Positions 1 to 8,529 of a stretch of 64,000 bases of DNA are shown here, in pieces. Source of the DNA: Brevibacillus choshinensis (GTDB taxonomy: Bacteria > Bacillota > Bacilli > Brevibacillales > Brevibacillaceae); NCBI RefSeq assembly GCF_001420695.1, contig NZ_LJJB01000013.1, forward strand, positions 1,030,121 to 1,094,120, in the 5' to 3' direction. The first letter of the stretch is position 1. Each line of letters starts with the position of its first letter. Position numbers and translations under genes: made by a program. The notes beneath the pieces were generated by a model. The model saw only the letters and a program-made list of their open reading frames with translations. It had not been told where the DNA came from and did not search any database.

Positions 1-1121
1 AGACCGATCGCTTTTGCCGACTCGATCGTCGCCAGCCTCAGGGAGAGCCAGGCCGGGAACACGCGCGGATCGGAACGTTTGACTTTGTTTAAAATAGCGG
101 CAAACTTCATTTCATTAAACATGTTGTTGCAGTTGTTGCCCGGTGCTTGATCCGACCCGAGAGCCGCCTGACCTCCCGCTTCCAGAAAGTCCAAGATAGG
201 TGGAACCAAGCCATCTATGATTCCGATGCTGCCCGCACAGTAGATCATGGACGCCCCTCGTTTCGCCACGAGTTGCGTTTCTTCTGTAGTCGCCTCCGTC
301 AAGTGAACGGCCATCAGTCGAGAATCCAGATACCCCAGCTCATCGAGATACGGAATCGAGCGTTTGCCGTACCGCTTCACCATCTGATCGATCTCCCGGT
401 CCCCCTGCGCGACATGCATATGTATTCGGGTGTCGTATTTTTCAGCCAGCGCTCGGACCTCCAGCAGTAGCTCGGTACTCATCATATCCGGTCCCTGTGG
501 TCCAAACAGGCAAGTAATTCGTCCGTTTGCTTGTCCGTGCCATTCCTCGAAAAGCCTGATGTTGTCCGTAAGCTTTCGTTGTCCGAGCGCCGGATCAAAC
601 GGATACAGCTCTCCCACCGGATTTTTCCCGATGTCATCGGGCAGTTCATTGACGGTCTCTGCCACTCTCGCACGCGCCCCTACTTTGGCATAGTGCTGGA
701 CAATCCGATTCATCCCGTAATCGTAATCGCAAAAGGTCGTCGTCCCTGCCTTGATCCCCTCGATGATCGTCACCAGTGACCCTGCTAAAGACTCCTCTTC
801 CGTCGTATTCTTCTTAAACGGCCACAAGCCTTTTTGCATCCAGTGCGACATATCCTGGGCCATGCCCCTGAAAATCGAGATGCCACTATGAATGTGGGCG
901 TCGATCAGGCCAGGCATCACCAGCTTGCCAGCTCCATCTATGACGCGGTCCGCTTGATAAGTCGCGAGAATCTCATCCGTGCCTCCGACGTCTAGGATCC
1001 TGTCTCCTTTTACAGCTACCGCACCGTTTTCCACCATCCCGACGCCTTTGCCTTCCATCGTCAGAACAAAGGCATGAGCGATGATCAAATCCGCTTTCAC
1101 ATCCATGACCCCCGTTTCCAT
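1..1121 (-). CDS. Amidohydrolase family protein (partial, C-terminus cut by window edge)
   Basis: About 373 codons are visible and no stop is reached. The protein starts with the small beta domain of TrzA/AtzA and SAH/MTA-deaminase type amidohydrolases. The metal motif DAHIH (near residue 70) is followed by a TTTFCDYDYG strand, an HMH metal ligand and LGSDQAPGN near the visible end, where the Asp is the usual catalytic or metal residue. Such enzymes deaminate or dechlorinate heterocycles or hydrolyse amides in the cytoplasm; the substrate cannot be read here. It begins 16 nt after the ABC ATPase stop and is probably the last gene of that operon, so its substrate may be what the transporter imports. 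The start is uncertain: ATG at 1121, ATG at 1106, or GTG at 1100, which has a GGGGG stretch 8 nt upstream. Confidence 0.85.
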   Translation of the reverse strand, partial: METGVMDVKADLIIAHAFVLTMEGKGVGMVENGAVAVKGDRILDVGGTDEILATYQADRVIDGAGKLVMPGLIDAHIHSGISIFRGMAQDMSHWMQKGLWPFKKNTTEEESLAGSLVTIIEGIKAGTTTFCDYDYGMNRIVQHYAKVGARARVAETVNELPDDIGKNPVGELYPFDPALGQRKLTDNIRLFEEWHGQANGRITCLFGPQGPDMMSTELLLEVRALAEKYDTRIHMHVAQGDREIDQMVKRYGKRSIPYLDELGYLDSRLMAVHLTEATTEETQLVAKRGASMIYCAGSIGIIDGLVPPILDFLEAGGQAALGSDQAPGNNCNNMFNEMKFAAILNKVKRSDPRVFPAWLSLRLATIESAKAIG

Positions 1122-1137
1122 CCTGGTTCTAGATACC

Positions 1138-1866
1138 CTAGTGATTCAACACTTTGGAAAGGAAATCTTTGGCTCGCTCCGTCTGCGGGTTGGTAAAGAA
1201 CTTTTCAGGTGGTGCCACTTCCACGATCTTTCCATCCGCCATAAAAACGATCTGATTGCAAATTTCCCGGGCAAACCCCATCTCGTGGGTAACAACCACC
1301 ATCGTCATTCCAGTCGATGCCAGATTTCGAATGGCATCCAGCACTTCCTTGATCATCTCAGGATCAAGCGCGGAGGTAGGTTCATCGAACAGCATCACTT
1401 TTGGATCCATCGCCAACGCTCTGGCAATCGCAACCCGCTGCTGCTGTCCACCGGAAAGCTGATTGGGGTAGGAGCCACACTTCTCTCCTAAGCCCAGTGA
1501 TGTCAGTAGTGCTTTCGCCTTTTCCTCCGCCTGCACCTTGGGTACACTTTTCACTTGAATCGGAGCGATCGCGACATTTTCCATGGCAGTCAAATGAGGA
1601 TATAAATTGAACGATTGAAACACAAAACCGATGTCGGAGCGCAAAAGATTGATATTCGTCTTCTTGTCGTGGACGGAGATACCATCAACGATGATCTCTC
1701 CACCCTGAATGGATTCCAAGGCATTGATACTGCGAATCAGCGTGCTTTTTCCAGCGCCACTCGGTCCGATCAGTGCGTACACATGAGACTGTGGCACTTC
1801 CAATTGGATATCCTTCAAGACGTGCACACTGCCATAGCTTTTGTTGACCTGATTGATTTGGATCAC
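1138..1866 (-). CDS. Polar amino-acid ABC transporter ATP-binding protein (GlnQ family)
   Basis: This 242-aa cytoplasmic ATPase powers the transporter encoded just upstream. Walker A is GPSGAGKST (about residues 33-41), the signature is LSGGQQQR, Walker B is VMLFDEPTSALD, and the switch histidine lies in VVTHEMGFA. Length and motifs fit GlnQ/HisP/ArtM exactly. The start is GTG at 1866, with AAGGAGG 7 nt upstream. It is third in an operon of binding protein, permease, ATPase and amidohydrolase. Family membership is secure, but the actual amino acid or analogue transported is not known. Confidence 0.95.
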   Translation of the reverse strand: MIQINQVNKSYGSVHVLKDIQLEVPQSHVYALIGPSGAGKSTLIRSINALESIQGGEIIVDGISVHDKKTNINLLRSDIGFVFQSFNLYPHLTAMENVAIAPIQVKSVPKVQAEEKAKALLTSLGLGEKCGSYPNQLSGGQQQRVAIARALAMDPKVMLFDEPTSALDPEMIKEVLDAIRNLASTGMTMVVVTHEMGFAREICNQIVFMADGKIVEVAPPEKFFTNPQTERAKDFLSKVLNH

Positions 1867-1903
1867 AGTCGGGCCTCCTTCTCACGTTGTTGGTACGATG
1901 CTA

Positions 1904-2557
1904 TTACTCGGACACCCGATATCGCCGCTCCAACGCACTAATGATTTGAGATAAGAAAAACGTGACACAGAAGTACATGATGGCCACAAAGCTCCATACT
2001 TCAAGTGATCGGAAAGACGTCGATACCAGATTTTTCGCCACCAGCGTCAAATCGACCACTGAAATGACGGATACTAGGGAGGAGTCCTTGATCAGCGTAA
2101 TAAATTGAGAAGCCATTGGCGGCAATACTTTACGCAACGCCTGAGGCAAAATGATAAAACGCATCGCCTGCACGTAAGTCATGCCCGATGAACGCGCCGC
2201 CTCCATCTGTCCTCTGGGCACTGCCTGAATGCCCGCGCGAACGATCTCTGCAATAAACGCTGCTGAAAAAAGTCCCAAGCCCAGGACCCCAGACAAGAAG
2301 GGTCCCAGCTTCAGGAATTTTCCGAGTACAAAATAAATCCAGAACAGCAAGACCAGCAAGGGAACACCACGGATAAATTCCACATAACTGACTGCCAGAA
2401 AAGAAACGACTCGATTGCCGGAGATCCGGCACAGTCCTAGCAAAACTCCAACGGGGATACTGACGAGCAGAGCGAAAGCGGACAGCTGCAGGGTTAACAG
2501 CAATCCATCCAACAGTAAACCCATATTTTGCGGAATCACATTCCAAGCGCTACCCAT
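1904..2557 (-). CDS. Polar amino-acid ABC transporter permease (HisM/GlnP family)
   Basis: A 217-aa integral membrane permease with about five hydrophobic segments. It carries the HisM/GlnP signature: EFIRGVPLLVLLFWIYF early on, and the EAA loop around EAARSSGMTYVQAMRFIILP, which docks on the ATPase. It partners the ATPase downstream and the lipoprotein upstream and probably works as a homodimer. I prefer the ATG at 2557, which has GGAGG 10 nt upstream. A TTG nine bases earlier abuts the ribosome binding site and is unlikely. Operon spacing is 37 nt to the ATPase and about 50 nt from the binding protein. Confidence 0.93.
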   Translation of the reverse strand: MGSAWNVIPQNMGLLLDGLLLTLQLSAFALLVSIPVGVLLGLCRISGNRVVSFLAVSYVEFIRGVPLLVLLFWIYFVLGKFLKLGPFLSGVLGLGLFSAAFIAEIVRAGIQAVPRGQMEAARSSGMTYVQAMRFIILPQALRKVLPPMASQFITLIKDSSLVSVISVVDLTLVAKNLVSTSFRSLEVWSFVAIMYFCVTFFLSQIISALERRYRVSE

Positions 2558-2608
2558 GTTGAGCAAACCTCCTTCTATACGCCCTCATTTAGAGCAATGA
2601 GCGGATAG

Positions 2609-3430
2609 TTACTGTTGTTGCACTTGATTGATCCACTCATTTGATTTGAACCATTTGTTCGTGGAGGTCTGATCGTCCAGACCATTGCGATACGAAGCCA
2701 AGAAGGAGTTCACCCATTGGATTGTCGCTTGATCATTCAGCGGCAAAGCAATCCCCAGGTTCTCAGAAGATAGCACTTCATATACGCCTCTGACAGAATC
2801 AGCGTTCATGATTTCAAAAACGCGAACGCCCGGCTCGTCAAAAATGAGCGCATCGGCTTGACCTTGTTTGACGGCCAAAGCGGCATTCGTAAAGCCATCG
2901 AAGTCCATGACTTGCGCGTTTTTAAACAGTTGCTTGGCCAACAAAGCACCCGTCGTTCCTTGTCCTACCGAAATCTTTTTGCCTGGCTGGTCCAGATCCT
3001 TCCAGCTTTGTGTTGTACTGTCTTTTTTCGGAACCATGACGACTTGTCCAGATGAATAATACGGGTCAGAAAAACTCACGGCCAGCGCGCGGTCCCCACG
3101 AATGGTCATCCCAGAGATAACCATATCGATGTCACCTGTCTGCAGCGCAGGAATCAAGCCGCCAAAATCGCTAAAATCTTTGAACTCTACTTCTACCTTC
3201 AAGGCATTAGCCATCGCTGTGCCCAAATCCATGTCATAACCTACGAACTTCCCTTCCTTATCCTTCATTTCAAAAGGGAAATAACCACTGGAAGTACCGA
3301 TGACTAGTTTCTTTTTGTCGATTACTTTCTGGATCGTAGAAGGACCACTCACGCCTGTTCCAGCCTCTTGGGAACATCCTGTCATGATCATCAGCAACAA
3401 CGCTACGCATAAAAACATCCATTTTCTCAT
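2609..3430 (-). CDS. Amino-acid ABC transporter substrate-binding lipoprotein
   Basis: A 273-aa family-3 solute-binding protein. A lipoprotein signal peptide (MRKWMFLCVALL..., lipobox MTGC) anchors it outside the membrane. The mature part has GTSSGYFPFEMKDKEGKFVGYDMDLG, the standard start of GlnH/FliY-type domains, and DIDMVISGMTIRGDRA near residue 110. It is the first gene of the transporter operon. The start is ATG at 3430, behind TAGGGGG at 8 nt; a longer frame begins 39 nt earlier but would only translate the ribosome binding site. The ligand is probably a polar amino acid or an analogue matching the downstream amidohydrolase. Confidence 0.93.
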   Translation of the reverse strand: MRKWMFLCVALLLMIMTGCSQEAGTGVSGPSTIQKVIDKKKLVIGTSSGYFPFEMKDKEGKFVGYDMDLGTAMANALKVEVEFKDFSDFGGLIPALQTGDIDMVISGMTIRGDRALAVSFSDPYYSSGQVVMVPKKDSTTQSWKDLDQPGKKISVGQGTTGALLAKQLFKNAQVMDFDGFTNAALAVKQGQADALIFDEPGVRVFEIMNADSVRGVYEVLSSENLGIALPLNDQATIQWVNSFLASYRNGLDDQTSTNKWFKSNEWINQVQQQ

Positions 3431-3522
3431 CTCTTTACCCCCTAGTTTATGGAAAAGTGCTTGGTACAAAGAATGAAAAAGTCCCTCCTTACTGAGTTGG
3501 TACAGGATGTAGGAACAAACTT

Positions 3523-3552
3523 TATATAAGCCAACATTGGTTGGTTTATATA
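3523..3552. promoter_or_regulatory. Imperfect palindrome upstream of amino-acid ABC operon, candidate operator
   Basis: The arms TATATAAGCCAA (3523-3534) and TTGGTTTATATA (3541-3552) pair with one mismatch around a 6-nt centre. The site lies about 93 bp upstream of the binding-protein start, in an otherwise gene-free 350-bp gap (3431-3780). It could be an operator or an AT-rich promoter element. I could not place a convincing -35/-10 pair. Confidence 0.35.
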
Positions 3553-3752
3553 CAACGAGAGAAAGCGGTAACGTACAAAAGTGGGATGCGATGGAAACGT
3601 CTTCAAGACACGGTGGGAGAAGCAGTGTGGATATAGAAGAGAAGGCAAAGGGTTACTGATATTTTATTTCTCAACAGATAAATAGGCAAGTGCACTATTC
3701 TGAATATAAAGAATATTAATAACGAATTGTAGGGTCTATTAGCAAAACACAT

Positions 3753-3777
3753 AAGAGAGAGGGAATCCCTCTCTCTT
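3753..3777 (-). terminator. Hairpin after the GNAT gene, possible terminator
   Basis: A near-perfect palindrome with 12-bp arms of GAGAGAGGG type directly follows the GNAT stop codon on the minus strand. The trailing T-tract is interrupted (TTATGTGTTTTG), so termination may be weak. Confidence 0.5.
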
Positions 3778-3780
3778 CAT

Positions 3781-4305
3781 CTACAGCTCGATCCAAAATC
3801 TTTTCACGACGTTGCCATCCTCTTCGATGAACTCCGATTCAAACACTCCGCCGTTCTTTACGATCGTTTTTTCCGAGCCAATATTACCCGCATCACATGC
3901 GACGAGTACCCGGTTCAAGCCCAGCTCTCTCGTTATTTGCAAAGACTGCTCCAGAATAGCTGTCGCGTACCCTTTCCGCCTTTGGGAAGGCACGACACCA
4001 TAGCCGATATGCCCCCCTGTGTTCAGCAGCCGCTCCGTCAAATCGTGACGGATATTCACGGCTCCTGCGATCTGGCTCTGCTCATTGACCAGCCAGTACG
4101 TAGAATTGGTCACCCAGCCTGGTTGAAGATTTTCCCCGCTTTCCTCCTCCTGCAAATAACGCAGGTACGCAGCAAAATCAGTCGGCTCCTTCTCCACAAT
4201 CCATGGGACAATCGGCTCTTTGCTTTGTTTCCACTCATTATAAAAAGACATATATGCTTCGTAAAATTCCATGGATGGTCTTGCCAAATACACCTGACCT
4301 GTCAC
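3781..4305 (-). CDS. GNAT family N-acetyltransferase
   Basis: A 174-aa cytoplasmic acetyltransferase. Visible family features are the beta4 strand GGHIGYGVVPSQRRKGYA, whose RRKGYA is the acetyl-CoA pyrophosphate loop, followed by LGLNRVLVACDAGNIGSEKTIVKNGG, the usual alpha4/beta7 end. The protein resembles the Bacillus YesJ/RimL-like uncharacterised branch. The start is GTG at 4305 with GGAGAGGGG upstream. It stands alone with its own terminator-like hairpin. The substrate (small amine or protein N-terminus) cannot be inferred. Confidence 0.88.
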   Translation of the reverse strand: MTGQVYLARPSMEFYEAYMSFYNEWKQSKEPIVPWIVEKEPTDFAAYLRYLQEEESGENLQPGWVTNSTYWLVNEQSQIAGAVNIRHDLTERLLNTGGHIGYGVVPSQRRKGYATAILEQSLQITRELGLNRVLVACDAGNIGSEKTIVKNGGVFESEFIEEDGNVVKRFWIEL

Positions 4306-4342
4306 TATTCCCCTCTCCTTCCGAATGCAGTAAATTACCCTA

Positions 4343-5377
4343 TCATATCATGGGCGATAGAGCCATACAAGAATTTGCATCGAACAAAAAGAGGTATGAC
4401 ACAGCTCTTTCCAGCATATCTTTCGTTTTTTGTTTTTCTCGGCGCAGAAACCTTTTAACCTGGGATAGAGACATTCGATGATAGATTTTCTTTCGCAAAA
4501 AACGTTCAAAGACATGTGGGAAAGCCATATCCAAAAACAGCAGACTTTTTTGCTGATCGGTTAAGGGATTTTCTATCAGATAGGCAGACAGAAGCAGGGA
4601 AAATTTCGCCTTACTCCATTTTGAATCAAGTTCGATGATGTTATCGACAAGACGAAACATATCCTTTGAAGGAAAATCGTATCGAACATCCTCCCAATCA
4701 ATGATCGTTGTAGCCGAGCGGTCGACTAAAAAATTCCGCGGATGAAAATCGCCGTGACAGAGAAAGTGTTCGTGTGCCGGCAGGCCTTTCCATTTCAGGA
4801 AAAATGAATTTCGATGCAGCAAGTCACACGCTGTCTTCCCTGAACTGAGAAAGAAGCGAATATACGATAAGATCGCTTTTATTTTTGGCGTTCGATTGGA
4901 ACTGTTTCTTTTTTTCCAATTCTTGATCGCCAACAGATCGTCTTCGTATTCCTGTATCCAGTCTCGCGCTCCAACGTACAGAGCTCTATGTGTTGAATGA
5001 AAGCCAAGTGAAACTCGATGCATTTTGCCCAGTAATTTTCCCGCTTGTTTGACTCCTTTAGGCGATCGCAGGTTTGCAGGCTTTCCATGGCAAAAACGTT
5101 GCAGGATGTACAAGCTCTGTTTCCATAAAAAATAGGGGGTGCCTCGTTTGGTAGGAATCACTTCAGGAATGCTGATCCCCTGATTGCGGAGGTAATCCTC
5201 CGCTTCAAGGATAAACAGTTGGCGCCGTTTTGAAGTATGGATACTTTTGAGGATATAGGTACCCCGATCCGTTTGAAGCCGGTAAACGCTTGTATTTTTT
5301 GGCGTTGGTATTCTCTTCATGTTGTGAACCTTGAATCCGTACTCCTTCTTGATTGACTCCCTCAGCTTTTTCACCAC
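4343..5377 (-). CDS. CotS-type spore coat kinase-like protein (APH fold)
   Basis: About 344 aa with an aminoglycoside-phosphotransferase/CotS fold. An N-lobe has TYILKSIH with the conserved Lys. The catalytic loop HGDFHPRNFLV (about residue 220) and the metal-binding IDWEDVRYD follow, so kinase residues are intact. CotS/YutH-like proteins of this build are part of the Bacillus spore coat; their phosphate acceptor is generally unknown. A basic C-terminal tail (FLRREKQKTKDM) is present. The preferred start is GTG at 5377, because GGGGGG lies 5 nt upstream; an ATG at 5410 has no such site. No partner genes sit next to it, so the sporulation role rests on family resemblance. Confidence 0.8.
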   Translation of the reverse strand: MVKKLRESIKKEYGFKVHNMKRIPTPKNTSVYRLQTDRGTYILKSIHTSKRRQLFILEAEDYLRNQGISIPEVIPTKRGTPYFLWKQSLYILQRFCHGKPANLRSPKGVKQAGKLLGKMHRVSLGFHSTHRALYVGARDWIQEYEDDLLAIKNWKKRNSSNRTPKIKAILSYIRFFLSSGKTACDLLHRNSFFLKWKGLPAHEHFLCHGDFHPRNFLVDRSATTIIDWEDVRYDFPSKDMFRLVDNIIELDSKWSKAKFSLLLSAYLIENPLTDQQKSLLFLDMAFPHVFERFLRKKIYHRMSLSQVKRFLRREKQKTKDMLERAVSYLFLFDANSCMALSPMI

Positions 5378-5554
5378 CTTATCCCCCCAAAATACCTTGT
5401 GATTTATCATATAAACAGGGCGGTGTAGGTGTTATAAGAAAACTTGGCTGCGCCAAGCCTTTGTTGTAATCGTTTCTTTTTATCACCTTGCATACAAACG
5501 CTGTAACTGAAATGGGAGGAGGAAAAAGGCTGCAGAGGGAGAAGCGCAAGCGAT

Positions 5555-5591
5555 TATAAAAAAACCTCCTGGGTACTTTACCCAAGAGGTT
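5555..5591 (-). terminator. Rho-independent terminator of qoxABCD
   Basis: On the minus strand AACCTCTTGGGTA pairs with TACCCAGGAGGTT and is followed by seven T residues. It lies 12 nt after the qoxD stop. Confidence 0.9.
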
Positions 5592-5602
5592 ACACTTACT
5601 GA

Positions 5603-5920
5603 TTAATACTTGTTGAACATCATGATCCAGATCGAACCGCCAATAATCGTCACGACGATCACAAGACCCAGAACGAGTGTCTGAACGTTGTAGCGTGGCT
5701 TTTCTCCTTCGCGAATGTGCATGAAGAAGAACAGCTGTACCACAAATTGCAGGATCGCCATCACTAGAATGGTAAGCACCAGTGCGGTTTTTTCGAGCAT
5801 GTTGTTCATAACCAGCACCAGTGGAATAATAGTGAGCACAATCGACAGGATAAAGCCGATTACATAGGACTTGAGCGATCCGTGATTGTGATGATCTCCA
5901 TGGTTTTCATGTTGTGCCAT
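5603..5920 (-). CDS. qoxD: Quinol oxidase subunit IV
   Basis: A 105-aa membrane protein with three predicted helices, the usual size for QoxD/CyoD. The signature runs from SYVIGFILSIVLTIIPLVLV to the third helix GSIWIMMFNKY, with FFFMHIREGE between helices two and three. It supports assembly of the heme-copper oxidase and has no catalytic residues. The N-terminus is histidine-rich (HENHGDHHNHG). It starts one base after the qoxC stop and is the last gene of the operon before a strong terminator. Confidence 0.93.
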   Translation of the reverse strand: MAQHENHGDHHNHGSLKSYVIGFILSIVLTIIPLVLVMNNMLEKTALVLTILVMAILQFVVQLFFFMHIREGEKPRYNVQTLVLGLVIVVTIIGGSIWIMMFNKY

Positions 5921-5921
5921 C

Positions 5922-6536
5922 CTACATCACCCCCATCAGGTAGACGACTGTGAAGAGGAAGATCCACACAACGTCCAGGAAGTGCCAGTACAAGCTCAGG
6001 TTGGTCACTTTGCGGCGAGTTACTGGTGTGATGCCACGGCGTTTCAATTGAATCATCAATGCCACCATCCAGAACAAACCGACCGAAACGTGAAGTCCGT
6101 GCGTACCGACAAGTGTAAAGAACGCGGACCAGAAAGCACTTGTTGCCATCGTTGCACCTTCATGAACCAGGTGCGTAAACTCATTGATTTCCAGTACCAC
6201 GAAGGCGAGACCCAGAACAGCGGTGACTGCCAGCCAAGAAATCATTTCTTTTACTTTTCCTTTGTTCATAGCAAGGACTGCCAAACCGCTCGTAAAGCTA
6301 CTGGTCAAAAGGATAAAGGTCGAAGCGATGATCCCTGGAAGTTCAAACAATTCTTTTCCTGTCGGCCCTCCTGCGTAGCTGTTCATCAACACCGCATAAG
6401 TGGCAAACAACGAACCGAATAAGATACAGTCAGTCACAACGAAGATCCAGAATCCTAGCACTTTTAATTGTTCATGCTCTTCATGTCCATGTTCATGATC
6501 ATGCGCGCCATGAGCGTGGTCGTGATGATTCGTCAT
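5922..6536 (-). CDS. qoxC: Quinol oxidase subunit III
   Basis: A 204-aa polytopic subunit III with five predicted helices. Diagnostic stretches are LGFWIFVVTDCILFGSLFATY, EINEFTHLVHEGA, GTHGLHVSVGLFW and the terminal LYWHFLDVVWIFLFTVVYL. The fold is the five-helix quinol-oxidase form and not the seven-helix cytochrome c oxidase form. The N-terminal 22 residues are strikingly rich in His (HHDHAHGAHDHEHGHEEHE), a possible metal-binding tail. Its ATG overlaps the qoxB stop (TAATG), indicating translational coupling. Confidence 0.94.
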   Translation of the reverse strand: MTNHHDHAHGAHDHEHGHEEHEQLKVLGFWIFVVTDCILFGSLFATYAVLMNSYAGGPTGKELFELPGIIASTFILLTSSFTSGLAVLAMNKGKVKEMISWLAVTAVLGLAFVVLEINEFTHLVHEGATMATSAFWSAFFTLVGTHGLHVSVGLFWMVALMIQLKRRGITPVTRRKVTNLSLYWHFLDVVWIFLFTVVYLMGVM

Positions 6537-8506
6537 TAGTAAACCCTCCCCAGTGAAGCCTCCGTGCTTCGCACTTCCTCCACTGGTACGTAATAATCCG
6601 TATCATATTGGAAGGAACGTGCCCACATGCACAGTGCTACGCCGATAAATCCAATTACGGCGATCCATACCCAGCCGAACGTAAAACCAAATCCGACCAA
6701 GAACCAGAAGATGGACATAATAAACGGGATACCGGAGTTTTTCGGCATATGGATCGGTTCCAATTGCGCCGGCTCTTCTTTATACGTACCATTTGCTTTT
6801 GCTTCTTTTGTCAGCCACCAGTCATCGGCACCTTTCACCGTTGGAACGACAGCAAAGTTGTAAAACGGTGCTGGAGAAGGAATCGACCATTCCAGCGTAC
6901 GCGCATTCCACGGGTCACCCGTTGTGTCGCGCTCACCGTGTTTGATGCTGTAAGCGATCTGCCATACTTGGAAGATGAAACCGATCCCCATCAGGAATGC
7001 CCCAACAGTCGAGATCAGGTTGAGATCTGCCCAACCGCGGTCCCAGCCGTATGTGTAGTAACGGCGAGTCATACCCATGAAGCCAAGTGCGTATTGCGGC
7101 ATAAAGCATACATAGAAACCGATATTCCAGAACCAGAAGCCCCATTTTCCGAGCTTCTCATCTAGCTTGAAGCCGAACAATTTTGGCCACCAGTAGTAGA
7201 TCCCTGCCAGGTAACCAAACACTACCCCACCGATCAAGACCTGATGGAAGTGGGCAATCAGGAAGTAACTGTTATGGTATTGATAGTCAGCAGGAGCAAC
7301 AGCCAGCATGACACCGGTCGCACCACCTACGACAAAACAAGGAATAAAGGCGATGGTCCACAGCATTGGCTGTTTAAAGGATATCCGACCTCGGAACATT
7401 GTAAACAGCCAGTTGAATATCTTCACCCCGGTCGGGATCGCAATGACCATCGTCGATATCGCAAAGAAGACGATGACGCTGGCACTAGTACCCATGGTGA
7501 AGAAGTGGTGCGCCCATGTGAAGAACGATGCAACTGCAATCGACATCAAAGCCCACACCATGGATTTGTAACCAAAAATCGTTTTCTTCGAGAATGTCGC
7601 AACGACTTCTGAGAAGATACCAAACGCTGGTACAACTACGATATAAACCTCTGGGTGACCCCACATCCAGATGAGGTTGAGGTACATCATCGGGTTACCG
7701 CCGCCGCCCATTGTAAAGAAATGAGCACCTGCGAAACGGTCAAGGAACAAGAGAGCAATCGTTACAGTCAAGATCGGAAAAGCAAAGATGATCATGATGC
7801 TGCTGGACAATACAGACCAGCTAAACAATGGCATATTAGAAAGCTTCATGCCAGGAGCACGCATTTTCAGAATGGTTACGATGAAGTTAATCCCCGTAGC
7901 CAAACTACCAATCCCTGATATCTGTATCCCCCATATCCAGAAGTTCTGACCCGGACCAGGGCTGAAATCATTTTGTGACAGCGGTGGATATGACAACCAA
8001 CCAGCATCCGGGGAACCCCCGATGACGAACGACAGGTTGAACAGCATCGCACCAAACATGAACAGCCAGAAGCTGACTGCGTTCAGGAACGGATAGGCAA
8101 CATCTCGTGCGCCCAGTTGCAGCGGAACGACCATGTTAAACAGACCAAACATCATCGGCATCGCCATGAACAAGATCATGATCGTACCGTGTGTTGTAAA
8201 GATGGCATTGTAGTGATCCGAATGCAGGAACTCTACGTTCGGGAATGCCAATTGCAAACGCATCAGCAGGGCGTCGACCCCACCGCGGAACAGCATCAGA
8301 AGCGATGCGATCAAGTACATAATCCCGATTCGTTTATGGTCAACGGTAGTCAGCCATTCACGCCAGAGCCAACCCCATTTTTTATACTTGGTAAGGACAA
8401 AGACGATTGCGACCATAGTCAGAGCAATCGAAACGTCTGCACCGTAAATCAACGGGTCACCAGTAACAAAGAACGTGGACGCAAATTCCTTAAGGTTCTC
8501 CCACAC
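6536..8506 (-). CDS. qoxB: Quinol oxidase subunit I (heme-copper catalytic subunit)
   Basis: A 656-aa catalytic subunit that reduces O2 to water with electrons from menaquinol while pumping protons. All key residues are visible: heme ligand His in FTTHGTIMIL, the CuB His and cross-linked Tyr in WGHPEVYIV, the CuB pair in WAHHFFTMG, and the heme ligands in AHFHQVLIGG. The Glu in GHPEVY marks the D-channel A1 type. The N-terminus (FFVTGDPLIYGADVSIALTMVAIVFVLT) closely resembles Bacillus QoxB, as does the C-terminal extension beyond helix XII, which is why I choose qox over cyo or cta names. It is second in the operon, 23 nt after qoxA. Confidence 0.96.
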   Translation of the reverse strand: MWENLKEFASTFFVTGDPLIYGADVSIALTMVAIVFVLTKYKKWGWLWREWLTTVDHKRIGIMYLIASLLMLFRGGVDALLMRLQLAFPNVEFLHSDHYNAIFTTHGTIMILFMAMPMMFGLFNMVVPLQLGARDVAYPFLNAVSFWLFMFGAMLFNLSFVIGGSPDAGWLSYPPLSQNDFSPGPGQNFWIWGIQISGIGSLATGINFIVTILKMRAPGMKLSNMPLFSWSVLSSSIMIIFAFPILTVTIALLFLDRFAGAHFFTMGGGGNPMMYLNLIWMWGHPEVYIVVVPAFGIFSEVVATFSKKTIFGYKSMVWALMSIAVASFFTWAHHFFTMGTSASVIVFFAISTMVIAIPTGVKIFNWLFTMFRGRISFKQPMLWTIAFIPCFVVGGATGVMLAVAPADYQYHNSYFLIAHFHQVLIGGVVFGYLAGIYYWWPKLFGFKLDEKLGKWGFWFWNIGFYVCFMPQYALGFMGMTRRYYTYGWDRGWADLNLISTVGAFLMGIGFIFQVWQIAYSIKHGERDTTGDPWNARTLEWSIPSPAPFYNFAVVPTVKGADDWWLTKEAKANGTYKEEPAQLEPIHMPKNSGIPFIMSIFWFLVGFGFTFGWVWIAVIGFIGVALCMWARSFQYDTDYYVPVEEVRSTEASLGRVY

Positions 8507-8529
8507 TTGGTATTCCTCCTCCCTTTCTA

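Noticed and set aside
3431-3780. T-box leader before the amino-acid ABC operon
   Set aside because: No T-box bulge sequence or terminator/antiterminator pair was seen; only a palindrome is present.
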